A stretch of 64,000 nucleotides of DNA from Thermohalobaculum sp039822785 (GTDB lineage Bacteria; Pseudomonadota; Alphaproteobacteria; Rhodobacterales; Rhodobacteraceae): the NCBI GenBank assembly GCA_039822785.1, contig JBCBMO010000006.1, positions 186,001 through 250,000 of the forward strand, in the 5' to 3' direction. Under the pieces are notes generated by a model. That model saw nothing but the letters and a program-made list of their open reading frames with translations. It was not told the DNA's origin and did not search any database. Of this stretch, positions 43,808 through 51,934 are shown in pieces. Positions within the stretch are counted from its first letter, which is position 1, and each line of letters opens with the position of its first letter. The position numbers and the translations under genes were made by a program.

Positions 43808-44464
43808 ATGAAGTTCTTCGTCGACACCGCCGACATCGCCGAGATCCGCGACCTGGCCGCGACCGGCATGGTGGACGGCGTCACCACCAACCCCTCGCTC
43901 ATCGCCAAATCCGGCCGCGATTTCATCGAGGTCACCAAGGAAATCTGCGAGATCATCTCCGGCCCCGTCTCGGCCGAGGTCACGGCGACCGAGCATGAGG
44001 CGATGATCGCCGAGGGTCGCCACCTGGCCAAGATCGCCCCCAACATCGCGGTCAAGGTCCCGCTCACCTGGGCGGGGCTGCGCGCCTGCAAGGTGCTGTC
44101 GGACGAGGGGACCATGGTCAATGTCACGCTCTGCTTCACCGCCAACCAGGCGCTCTTGGCTGCCAAGGCCGGCGCCACGTTCATTTCACCCTTCATCGGG
44201 CGGCTCGACGACATCGCGCTGGATGGGATGGAACTGATCGCTGACATCCGCGAGGTCTACGACAACTACCCCGCCTTCGGCACGCAGATCCTCGCCGCCT
44301 CCATCCGCCATGTCGGCCATGTGACCGAGGCTGCCAAGATCGGCGCCGATGTCGCCACCCTGCCGCCTGCGGTGTTGCGCAAGCTGGCCGATCACCCGCT
44401 GACCGACAAGGGGCTGGAGGCGTTTCTCGCCGACTGGGCCAAGACCGGGCAGACCATCCTGTGA
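43808..44464 (+). CDS. fsa: Fructose-6-phosphate aldolase / transaldolase-like protein
   Basis: Small transaldolase-family enzyme, 218 residues, 8-stranded barrel forming a Schiff base with the lysine in NIAVKVPLTW. Seen: MKFFVDTADIAEIRDLA, DGVTTNPSLIAKSGRDF, FTANQALLAAKAGATFISPF and QILAASIRHVGHV. GGAG lies 7 nt before the ATG. Members act as fructose-6-phosphate aldolase or transaldolase, and the sequence alone does not separate the two. Its stop overlaps the DUF484 gene. Confidence 0.92.
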   Translation: MKFFVDTADIAEIRDLAATGMVDGVTTNPSLIAKSGRDFIEVTKEICEIISGPVSAEVTATEHEAMIAEGRHLAKIAPNIAVKVPLTWAGLRACKVLSDEGTMVNVTLCFTANQALLAAKAGATFISPFIGRLDDIALDGMELIADIREVYDNYPAFGTQILAASIRHVGHVTEAAKIGADVATLPPAVLRKLADHPLTDKGLEAFLADWAKTGQTIL

Positions 44465-45231
44465 TGGATCTGGAGGAAGGCGCGGGCACCGTGACGCTCG
44501 ATGGCGAGGAGCGCGAGCTCATCCGCTCGCTGATCCTGACCGACCCGGAGCTGGTGCTGGCGGACGACCAGGTCATGCGCGCCCTGATCCGCGCGACCGG
44601 CCCGCTCGAACGCAAGGTCGTCGATCTGCGCGACAAGCTGGTGGAGCGGCTGGAGACGCGGCTGTCGCGGCTGGTGTCGCAGAACCGCTCCATGATCGCG
44701 GCGGCCTACGAGAACGTGGCTTCGACCGATGCGGTCCATGCCGCCGTGCTCTCGGTGATGGAGGCCGGCGACCTGCCGGGCCTCGCGCGGGCGCTGGCCG
44801 ATGTCCTGCCGCCCAGGGTCGCCATCGAGGCCGCGCGTCTGGGCGTGGAGGCCGAGGTCGACGATATCCATGCCGCTACCGCGCTGGGGCCGGGCGGGGA
44901 GGCGCTGCTCCTGCTGCCCAAGGGCACCGTGCAGCGGTACCTGCAGGTGGAGACCGGCATGCAGGAGGACGCGGCGCTCCAGACGATCGTCCTGCGCGCC
45001 GCGCCGCCCGAGGCCGAGACCTTCTATGAGCGCAGCGCCATCGCGTCGGAGGCACTGCTGCCGCTGACTCTGGACGGCACGGTGGGGCTGCTCGCCCTCG
45101 GCTCCGCCGACCCCGAGCGGTTCACGCCGGAGCAGGGGACCGACCTGCTGGGCTTCCTACGCCGGGTGACGGAACTGCAGACGCAGCGCCATCTCGCCGC
45201 CTATGACGCCGCTGCCTTCGACGGGCTATGA
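44464..45231 (+). CDS. DUF484 family protein
   Basis: 255 residues, cytoplasmic. N-terminal helical part (VTLDGEERELIRSLILTDPE then RLETRLSRLVSQNRSMIAAA) followed by a GAF-like domain (about 95-245, ending LLALGSADPERFTPEQGTDL). A GTG directly before the ATG (44461) could also start it, giving a GTGA overlap with fsa. DUF484 genes commonly sit just before xerC, as here, but their role is not known. Confidence 0.88.
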   Translation: MDLEEGAGTVTLDGEERELIRSLILTDPELVLADDQVMRALIRATGPLERKVVDLRDKLVERLETRLSRLVSQNRSMIAAAYENVASTDAVHAAVLSVMEAGDLPGLARALADVLPPRVAIEAARLGVEAEVDDIHAATALGPGGEALLLLPKGTVQRYLQVETGMQEDAALQTIVLRAAPPEAETFYERSAIASEALLPLTLDGTVGLLALGSADPERFTPEQGTDLLGFLRRVTELQTQRHLAAYDAAAFDGL

Positions 45232-46163
45232 GCGGGGCGGCAGCGGTCTTGGAGGACGCGCCGGCGGCACTGCTGGCTCGCTGGCTCGACTATCTGACGG
45301 CCGTGCGCGGTCGGGCGCCGCTGACGCGTGAGGCCTATGCCACCACGCTGCGGGGCTTTCTGCTGTTCATCGCGCAGCACGGCGGGGAGACCCCGACGGC
45401 GGCGCGGCTGGCGGCGCTGAGCACGGCGGAGTTTCGGGCCTGGATGGCGGCGCGGCGGCGGGCGGGCATCAAGGCGCGCACCCTGCGGCGCGAGCTGGCG
45501 GCGGTGCGCGGCTTTTTCGCCTGGCTCGAGGAGGCGGAGGGCCTGCACTGCCCCGCGCTCCTCACCCTCGCCACGCCCAAGACCGCACCCGGCCTGCCCA
45601 GGCCCATCGCGGCCGAGGATGCCCGCGCCGTGATCGCCGCCGTCGGTGCGCATCATGAGCCCTGGATCGCCGCCCGCGACGTGGCAGCACTGACGCTGAT
45701 CTGGGGCGCTGGCCTCAGGATCTCCGAGGCCTTGGGCCTGCGCTGGCGCGATGCCCCGCTAAGCCCGGCGGTGCGGGTCATCGGCAAGGGCGGCAAGGAG
45801 CGTGAGTTGCCCGTCCTGCCCGTGAGCGCGGAGGCGGTGGAGCGGTATCGCGCCCTCTGCCCCCATCGCCCGGCGCCGGAGGGGCCGTTGTTCCTGGCCC
45901 CGCGCGGCGGCCCACTGCATCGCTCGCAACTGGCGGCCTCGATGGCGACGGCGCGCCGGGCGCTCGGTCTGCCGGATAGCGCCACGCCCCATGCGCTGCG
46001 CCATGCCTTCGCCACGCAGCTCCTGGCGGCCGGCGGCGATCTGCGGACCATCCAGGCCCTGCTCGGCCATGCCTCGCTGTCCACGACCCAGGTCTACACC
46101 AGTGTCGACGACGCGCGCTTGCGCGCCGTCCATGCCGCCGCCCATCCGCGCCGCGAGGGCTGA
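45228..46163 (+). CDS. xerC: Tyrosine recombinase XerC
   Basis: Site-specific recombinase that resolves chromosome dimers at dif together with XerD; 311 residues. N-terminal SAM-like core-binding domain (about 15-105), catalytic domain with Arg in GAGLRISEALGLRW, Lys in GKGGKERELP, HALRHAFATQL and the nucleophile region LGHASLSTTQVYT. All catalytic residues are present. ATGA overlap with the DUF484 gene, the common chromosomal context, argues against it being a mobile-element integrase. Confidence 0.93.
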   Translation: MSGAAAVLEDAPAALLARWLDYLTAVRGRAPLTREAYATTLRGFLLFIAQHGGETPTAARLAALSTAEFRAWMAARRRAGIKARTLRRELAAVRGFFAWLEEAEGLHCPALLTLATPKTAPGLPRPIAAEDARAVIAAVGAHHEPWIAARDVAALTLIWGAGLRISEALGLRWRDAPLSPAVRVIGKGGKERELPVLPVSAEAVERYRALCPHRPAPEGPLFLAPRGGPLHRSQLAASMATARRALGLPDSATPHALRHAFATQLLAAGGDLRTIQALLGHASLSTTQVYTSVDDARLRAVHAAAHPRREG

Positions 46164-46167
46164 GCGC

Positions 46168-46692
46168 TCAGATCGCGGCCTTCAGCGCGTCCATCTTCTT
46201 GGTGAGGAAGGTGAAGGTCGCCTCGTCCGACAGGGTGCCATCGTCGGCGAACTTGGTGCCGGCCCGGCCCACGAAGACCTCCGGGTTGAAGACCATCTTC
46301 ATGTTGAAGGGCACGAGCATCAGGTAGAGCGCCGAGGTCGACCGCTCGCCCCCCGCATTGCCCGCGGTGGCCGAGATGACCGCACAGGGCTTGCCGGCGG
46401 TGCGCACCGGATGCACGCGGCTGATCCAGTCCAGCGCGTTCTTCATCACCCCCGGCGGGGCCTTGTTGTACTCCGGCGTCGAGATCACGACGGCATCCGC
46501 CGCCTCGATCTGCCCGACCAGCGTGGTCACGCTCTCGGGCATCCCCTCCGCCTCAAGGTCCTCGTTGAAGAGCGGCAGGTTGAGGTCGGCCAGCACGAAC
46601 TCGCTCGGCGCGAAGGCACGGGCGGCCTCCTTCACCAGCTTGGTGTTGACACTGTCGCGGCGCAGCGACCCAGAGATGCCGAGCAGTTTCAT
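46168..46692 (-). CDS. NADPH-dependent FMN reductase
   Basis: Flavodoxin-fold reductase, 174 residues. FMN-phosphate loop GISGSLRRDSVNTKL and the second loop STPEYNKAPPGVMKNALDW are typical of the NADPH:FMN/azoreductase/quinone reductase family (as in chromate reductase ChrR). GAAAGGC precedes the ATG at 46692. It converges with xerC and diverges from the glutathione transferase gene. Physiological substrate unknown. Confidence 0.9.
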   Translation of the reverse strand: MKLLGISGSLRRDSVNTKLVKEAARAFAPSEFVLADLNLPLFNEDLEAEGMPESVTTLVGQIEAADAVVISTPEYNKAPPGVMKNALDWISRVHPVRTAGKPCAVISATAGNAGGERSTSALYLMLVPFNMKMVFNPEVFVGRAGTKFADDGTLSDEATFTFLTKKMDALKAAI

Positions 46693-46879
46693 GGCGTGCC
46701 TTTCGTCATGGGGATCCGGGCCAGAGGCTAACGGGGCATCGCCCACGATCCAGTCATCTATCGAGACTTTGATCCCCGATCCCGCCAGGCAGGCACGATC
46801 CAGCGCGAGAACGACAAGATCATCCGCCGTGCTACCCTGCCCCGGCACCGGCACCGGGGAGGACCGCGGAGGGAAGGCC

Positions 46880-47923
46880 ATGGCCGACGGCGCAGAACCG
46901 CTCGATCTGGCGGACAGGGCCCGCGATACGGTCGTGCCGCCGGCGCGGCGGCGCGTGATGCCAGCGACGCGCGGCGCAGGTGCCGAGCCTGCGTTCGACC
47001 TCTACCACTTCGGCTTCTCCATCTGCTCGCACAAGGTGCGCCTGGTGCTCCAGGAGCTTGGGCACGGCTGGCTATCGCTCGAACTCGATCCCAGGAAGCT
47101 TGAGAACTACGCGCCCGACTACGTGCGCCTGCGCCTCGCCTCGTCCGCAGCGCAGGGCGCGCGCCCGGCCACCGGATGGGACGGCGGTTCCTCGGTGGCG
47201 GATGCCGGCTTCGATGCGCTGGCCGTGCCGACACTGGTCGATCGGCAGGCGCAGACAGTCGTGGCGGACTCGCTGCGGATCTGCCTGCATCTCGCAGAGC
47301 GCCATCGGGGGGAGACGGATCTCGTGCCGGCGGAGGTGGAGGCCGAGGTGCGGGCTCAATTGGCCCATGTGGATCGTACCCCGCATGTCGCCTTGCTCTA
47401 TGGCCTCGATCCGGCGGGGGATCATCGGCCCTGGATCATCCGCCTCGCCCTTCGCGGGGCGCATCGGCGCAAGGCCAGCGCCGTCGAGGCGCAGTGGGAC
47501 CAGGTGCGGGGCAGCGACACTGCGCTGGACACCGCCTATGCCGCGAAGCTGGCGAAGGAGCGCGCGGGCGCCCGTTTCGTCGCTTCAGCCGAGCGGATGC
47601 AGGGCGCCATCGACACGACCGAGGGGCTTTTGCGCGCCTTCGCCGCGGATCTCGCCCAGCACCAAGGACCCTGGCTGTTCGGTGAGCGGGCGACCCTCGC
47701 CGACCTTTTCTGGGCCGTCAGCCTCTTTCGTCTCCAGTGGCTCGGCTACGACCGGCTGTGGCGGGGGATGGGCCCCGTCGAGCGCTTTGCCGCGGCGGCC
47801 TTCGAGCGGCCCACGCTGCAACAGGCGGTCACCAAATGGCCCAGCCACCCCTGGTCGCGGCCGGCGTCACCATGGATGCGCCGGCCATCGCTGATCGATC
47901 GCCTCTCAGGCCTCGGCTCCTGA
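46880..47923 (+). CDS. Glutathione S-transferase family protein, PcpC/LinD-like
   Basis: 347 residues, longer than ordinary GSTs because of a ~30-residue N-terminal lead and a long tail. Thioredoxin-fold N domain with a Cys-type active site (FGFSICSHKVRLVLQELG) and ENYAPDYVRLRLAS, which resembles tetrachlorohydroquinone reductive dehalogenase PcpC (ENFEPDYVRLN as I recall it); VPTLVDRQ and DSLRICLHLAE mark the glutathione-binding core; the helical C domain has LFGERATLADLFWAVSL. Very strong ribosome binding site (GGAGGGAAGG). Dehalogenation is only one possibility; maleylacetoacetate isomerase-like or other reductive chemistry are alternatives. Confidence 0.8.
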   Translation: MADGAEPLDLADRARDTVVPPARRRVMPATRGAGAEPAFDLYHFGFSICSHKVRLVLQELGHGWLSLELDPRKLENYAPDYVRLRLASSAAQGARPATGWDGGSSVADAGFDALAVPTLVDRQAQTVVADSLRICLHLAERHRGETDLVPAEVEAEVRAQLAHVDRTPHVALLYGLDPAGDHRPWIIRLALRGAHRRKASAVEAQWDQVRGSDTALDTAYAAKLAKERAGARFVASAERMQGAIDTTEGLLRAFAADLAQHQGPWLFGERATLADLFWAVSLFRLQWLGYDRLWRGMGPVERFAAAAFERPTLQQAVTKWPSHPWSRPASPWMRRPSLIDRLSGLGS

Positions 47924-47943
47924 CGCGCCGCCCTTGGGTGGGC

Positions 47944-49329
47944 TCAGGCGTGGATCGCGCCCACGCCGCAGGCAAGCGCCGCCTCCCGCACCGCCTCGGA
48001 GTAGGTCGGGTGGGCATGGCAGGTCATCGCCAGATCCTCGGCCGAGGCGCCGAACTCCATGGCCATGCAGACCTCGTGGATCAGGTCGCCCGCGCCGGGG
48101 CCGATGATATGCGCGCCCAGGATCCGGTCGGTGGCCTTGTCCGCCAGGATCTTGACGAAGCCCTCGGCCGCCAGGTTCGCCTTGGCCCGGCCGTTGGCCA
48201 TGAAGGGGAACTTGCCGACCTTATAGGCGCGCCCGGCCTGCTTCAGGCTCTCCTCGGTCTCGCCCACGCTCGCCACCTCGGGTGCCGTGTAGATCACGCC
48301 GGGGATGACGCCATAGTTCACATGGCCATGCTTTCCGGCGATCTGATCGGCGACCGCGACGCCCTCGTCCTCGGCCTTATGCGCCAGCATCGGCCCCGCG
48401 ATCACGTCGCCGATGGCCCAGATGCCCGGCACATTGGTGCGCCAATGCCCGTCGGTCTTCACCTGACCGCGGTCCGTCATCTCCACGCCTGCCCGGTCGA
48501 GCCCCAGGCCGGCGGTATAGGGTCGCCGCCCGGTCGCCAGCAGCACGATATCGGCGTCGATCTCATGCGCCTCGTCGTCCTTGCGGGTCTTGTAGTGCAC
48601 CGTCAGCGCATTGCCCTTGTCGACCGACTGCACCGCGGCGCCCAGGACGAACTTGATCCCCTGCTTGGTCAGGATCTTCTGGAACTGGCGCTGCACCTCG
48701 GCGTCGTTGCCGGGGATGATGTGGTCGAGGAACTCGATCACCGTCACCTCCGCCCCCAGGCGGCGCCAGACCGAGCCGAGTTCGAGACCGATCACCCCGC
48801 CGCCGATCACGACCATCCGCTGCGGCACGGCATTCAGCTCCAGCGCGCCGGTCGAGGTCACGACGCGCTTCTCGTCGACCTCCACCCCCGGCAGCGTCGC
48901 GGGCTCGGAGCCCGTCGCGATGACGATGTTCTTGGTCTCCAGCACCTGCTCGCCGACTTTGACCTGGGTGGGCGAGACGATCTCCCCCCAGCCCTGCACA
49001 TATTCGACCTTGTTCTTCTTGAAGAGGAACTCGATCCCTTGGGTGTTGCTGTCGATGGCCTGCTGCTTGAACTTCAGCATCTGGGGGACGTCGATCTCGA
49101 TCTCCTTGGCCTTGATCCCCATGGTCTTGAAGTTGCCCTCGGCCTCATGGACCAGCTCCGAGGCATGGAGCAGCGCCTTGGAGGGGATGCAGCCCACGTT
49201 CAGACAGGTGCCGCCGAGCGCGCCGCGGCCCTCGACGCAGGCGACCTTTAGCCCGCGTTGCGCCGCGCGGATCGCGCAGACATAGCCGCCGGGGCCACCC
49301 CCGATGATCACCACGTCATAGTCAGCCAT
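47944..49329 (-). CDS. lpdA: Dihydrolipoyl dehydrogenase (E3)
   Basis: FAD disulphide reductase regenerating lipoyl groups of 2-oxoacid dehydrogenases; 461 residues. FAD loop IIGGGPGGYVCAIRAAQRG, redox disulphide GGTCLNVGCIPSKALLH, NAD loop VVIGGGVIGLELGSVW, second FAD motif WAIGDVIAGPMLAHKAEDEG and the catalytic His-Glu in CHAHPTYSEAV. Last gene of the sucCDAB-lpd region, probably serving the 2-oxoglutarate complex. Confidence 0.97.
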   Translation of the reverse strand: MADYDVVIIGGGPGGYVCAIRAAQRGLKVACVEGRGALGGTCLNVGCIPSKALLHASELVHEAEGNFKTMGIKAKEIEIDVPQMLKFKQQAIDSNTQGIEFLFKKNKVEYVQGWGEIVSPTQVKVGEQVLETKNIVIATGSEPATLPGVEVDEKRVVTSTGALELNAVPQRMVVIGGGVIGLELGSVWRRLGAEVTVIEFLDHIIPGNDAEVQRQFQKILTKQGIKFVLGAAVQSVDKGNALTVHYKTRKDDEAHEIDADIVLLATGRRPYTAGLGLDRAGVEMTDRGQVKTDGHWRTNVPGIWAIGDVIAGPMLAHKAEDEGVAVADQIAGKHGHVNYGVIPGVIYTAPEVASVGETEESLKQAGRAYKVGKFPFMANGRAKANLAAEGFVKILADKATDRILGAHIIGPGAGDLIHEVCMAMEFGASAEDLAMTCHAHPTYSEAVREAALACGVGAIHA

Positions 49330-49380
49330 GTCGGTCTCCCAAGGTGTCGGCGGGCCCGTCGCATGAGGGCCGGAAATCGG

Positions 49381-49776
49381 TCAGAGCAGCGCCGCCAGTA
49401 GCATCACCAGCGTCGCCAACATGCCCACGCCCCAGATGGCGGAGCGCAGCCACGGAATGCCCGCCCAATAGACCGGGGCATAGGCGATCCGCGCGATGAG
49501 GTAGATGATCGCGGCCCCCTCGGTCAGCGGCGAGGAGGCAGCCCCGGCCACCACCACCGCCGCCGCGATGGCAAAGAGGATCAGCCCCTCGATGTGGTTG
49601 TTGAAGGCCCGCTGCATCCGCCCGCAGAGCGCCGACATCTCCTTCGGCATCGGCGTGTCGCGCGGCCCGACCAGCCAGCTTTGCGGCAGTTCCCGGTTGG
49701 CAACGGCGGAAAAGATCACAAGCTGCACGATCGCCAGCACCCCGGCCCAGCCGAGAACCTGCAGCTCGACCGCCAT
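49381..49776 (-). CDS. MAPEG family membrane protein
   Basis: 131 residues with four hydrophobic helices, matching the membrane-associated eicosanoid/glutathione metabolism (MAPEG) fold. Seen: ELPQSWLVGPRDTP, RMQRAFNNHIEGLILFAIA and AYAPVYWAGIPWLRSAIWG, with the family's N-H-E pattern. Bacterial function is mostly unknown. It abuts the LysE gene with no spacer and lies between sucB and lpdA, probably co-transcribed. Confidence 0.88.
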   Translation of the reverse strand: MAVELQVLGWAGVLAIVQLVIFSAVANRELPQSWLVGPRDTPMPKEMSALCGRMQRAFNNHIEGLILFAIAAAVVVAGAASSPLTEGAAIIYLIARIAYAPVYWAGIPWLRSAIWGVGMLATLVMLLAALL

Positions 49777-50397
49777 CTACCGCTCTGCCAGGGCGAGGCG
49801 CAGTCCGAAACCGGCAAAGGCACCCGCCACCGTGCGCCGAACCCAGGTCATGATCGCGGGGCGGCGCCTCAGCCCGTCCCGCACCTGCGCGGCGAAAAAG
49901 CCATAGAGCAGGAAGACCCCCAGCGTCATCGCCATGAAGACAGCGGTCAGCCCCGCCATCTGCAGCGCGACGCCACCCGCCTTCGCATCGATGAACTGCG
50001 GCAGGAAGGCCATGAAGAAGATCGACAGCTTCGGGTTGAGGACGTTGATCAAGAAGCCCGCGCGCGCGATCTGAAACAGCCCCCGCGTCGTCGGCGCGTT
50101 GTCGTCAAAGCGCAGCGGGCCGCGGTCGGTCAGGGTCATCCAGGCCAGATAGAGCAGGTAGACAACGCCTGCGATCTTGACCGCCTGAAACAGGAGCGCG
50201 CTTGCATGGACCAGGGCGGCCAGACCCAGGATCGCCGCGAGCGCGCCGGGCACGATCCCCAGCGTGCAGCCGGCGGCAGCAGCGGCGCTGGCCCGCGGAC
50301 CGTGCGCCAGCCCGGTGGCAACCGTGTAGATCACGCCTGTGCCCGGGGCGATCACGACGACCAGCGCCGTCAGCAGAAAGTCGATGCCTAAGACCAT
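49777..50397 (-). CDS. LysE/RhtB family amino acid exporter
   Basis: 206 residues with about six hydrophobic helices. Family motif near the N terminus IAPGTGVIYTVATGLAHGPR and, in the middle, FLINVLNPKLSIFFMAFLPQF. Such proteins export amino acids or derivatives across the inner membrane; substrate unknown. It starts 6 nt after sucB and abuts the MAPEG gene. Confidence 0.9.
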   Translation of the reverse strand: MVLGIDFLLTALVVVIAPGTGVIYTVATGLAHGPRASAAAAAGCTLGIVPGALAAILGLAALVHASALLFQAVKIAGVVYLLYLAWMTLTDRGPLRFDDNAPTTRGLFQIARAGFLINVLNPKLSIFFMAFLPQFIDAKAGGVALQMAGLTAVFMAMTLGVFLLYGFFAAQVRDGLRRRPAIMTWVRRTVAGAFAGFGLRLALAER

Positions 50398-50403
50398 AGG
50401 CCG

Positions 50404-51930
50404 TCAGAGGTCCATCAGCAGGCGGCGGGGGTCCTCGAGACCGTCCTTGACGCGGACGAGGAAGGTCACCGCCTCCTTGCCGTCGATGATGCGGTGATCG
50501 TAGCTGAGAGCGAGGTACATCATCGGGCGCGCCACGATCTGACCGCCGATCACCATCGGCCGCTCCTGGATCTTGTGCATGCCCAGGATGCCCGACTGGG
50601 GCGGGTTCAGGATCGGCGAGGACATCAGCGAGCCGTAGACCCCGCCGTTGGAGATCGTGAAGGTGCCGCCCTGCATCTCCGCCATCGAGAGCTTGCCGTC
50701 GCGCGCCTTCAGCCCGTACTCGGCGATCTTCTTCTCGATCGCGGCAAAGCCCATCTGATCGGCATCGCGCACCACCGGCACCACCAGGCCGTTCGGTGTG
50801 CCGACGGCCACGCCGATATGGGCGTAGTTCTTGTAGACCATCTCGTCGCCGTCGATCTCGGCGTTGACTGCCGGGACCTCCTGCAGCGCATGGGTCACCG
50901 CCTTCACGAAGAAGGACATGAAGCCGAGCTTCACGCCATGCTTCTTCTCGAAGACCGCCTTGTATTCGTTGCGGATGTCCATCACCGCGGTCATGTCCAC
51001 CTCGTTGTAGGTGGTGAGCATGGCGGCGGTGTTCTGGGCCTCCTTCAGGCGCCGGGCGATGGTCTGGCGCAGGCGGGTCATCTTCACCCGCTTCTCGCGC
51101 ACCGCATCGGCGGCCGGGGCCGGGGTCGGCGCGGGGGCACGGGCCGCGGGGGCAGGTGCCGGGGCCTTGGCGCCCTGGGCCACGGCTTGGGCGACATCCT
51201 CCTTCATGACGCGACCGTCGCGGCCGGAGCCCTCAACCTGATCGCGGCTCAGCCCCGCCTCGGCCATGGCCTTCTTGGCGGAGGGGGCGTCCTCAACATC
51301 CGCGCCAGAGGAAGCGGCGGCCGGTGCCGCAGTGGCAGCGGCGGCGGCGGCAGGCGCACCACCGGCGGAGAGCTTGGCGAGGACCGCGCCGACGCCAACG
51401 GTGGCCCCCTCGCCCGCGGTGATCTCCGTGAGCGTGCCAGCAGCGGGCGCGGGCACCTCGACAGCGACCTTGTCGGTCTCCAGCTCGCAGAGGACCTCAT
51501 CGGCCGCCACGGCCTCGCCGACGGACTTGAACCAGCTCGAGACGGTCGCCTCGGTCACGCTCTCGCCGAGCGTGGGCACGATAACATCCATCGCCTCGGC
51601 GGCGGCGGGGGCGGCCGCGGGGGCAGGAGCGGCAGCGGCGGCGGCCGGGGCGGGTGCGGCCGCGCCGTTGGAGCTGCCGTTCGCCGCGGCGGCGCCTTCC
51701 TCGATGGTCGCCAGCAGGGCATCGACACCGACGGTGGCGCCCTCCGCCGCGACGACCTCGCCCAGGGTGCCGGCGCCGGGGGAGGGCACTTCGACCGAGA
51801 CCTTGTCGGTCTCGAGCTCGCAGAGCACCTCGTCTGCCGCAACCGCTTCGCCGGGCTTCTTGAACCAGCTTGCCACCGTCGCCTCGGTCACCGACTCGCC
51901 GAGGGTCGGGACCCGCACTTCAACCGTCAT
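50404..51930 (-). CDS. sucB: 2-oxoglutarate dehydrogenase E2 (dihydrolipoyl succinyltransferase), two lipoyl domains
   Basis: Core subunit of the 2-oxoglutarate dehydrogenase complex, 508 residues. Two lipoyl domains (about 3-76 and 115-190), each with VPTLGESVTEATV and the lipoylated lysine in CELETDK, separated by Ala/Pro linkers; a subunit-binding domain (about 215-255, PSAKKAMAEAGLSRDQVEGS) and the catalytic domain ending with active-site SYDHRIIDGKEAVTFL. E. coli SucB has one lipoyl domain, so the duplicate is notable but known in Rhodobacterales relatives. 4 nt after sucA. Confidence 0.96.
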   Translation of the reverse strand: MTVEVRVPTLGESVTEATVASWFKKPGEAVAADEVLCELETDKVSVEVPSPGAGTLGEVVAAEGATVGVDALLATIEEGAAAANGSSNGAAAPAPAAAAAAPAPAAAPAAAEAMDVIVPTLGESVTEATVSSWFKSVGEAVAADEVLCELETDKVAVEVPAPAAGTLTEITAGEGATVGVGAVLAKLSAGGAPAAAAAATAAPAAASSGADVEDAPSAKKAMAEAGLSRDQVEGSGRDGRVMKEDVAQAVAQGAKAPAPAPAARAPAPTPAPAADAVREKRVKMTRLRQTIARRLKEAQNTAAMLTTYNEVDMTAVMDIRNEYKAVFEKKHGVKLGFMSFFVKAVTHALQEVPAVNAEIDGDEMVYKNYAHIGVAVGTPNGLVVPVVRDADQMGFAAIEKKIAEYGLKARDGKLSMAEMQGGTFTISNGGVYGSLMSSPILNPPQSGILGMHKIQERPMVIGGQIVARPMMYLALSYDHRIIDGKEAVTFLVRVKDGLEDPRRLLMDL

Positions 51931-51934
51931 TTCC

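Noticed and set aside
45228..46163. Integrase of a mobile element
   Set aside because: Sequence and the DUF484 overlap identify chromosomal XerC; no attachment repeats or cargo around it.
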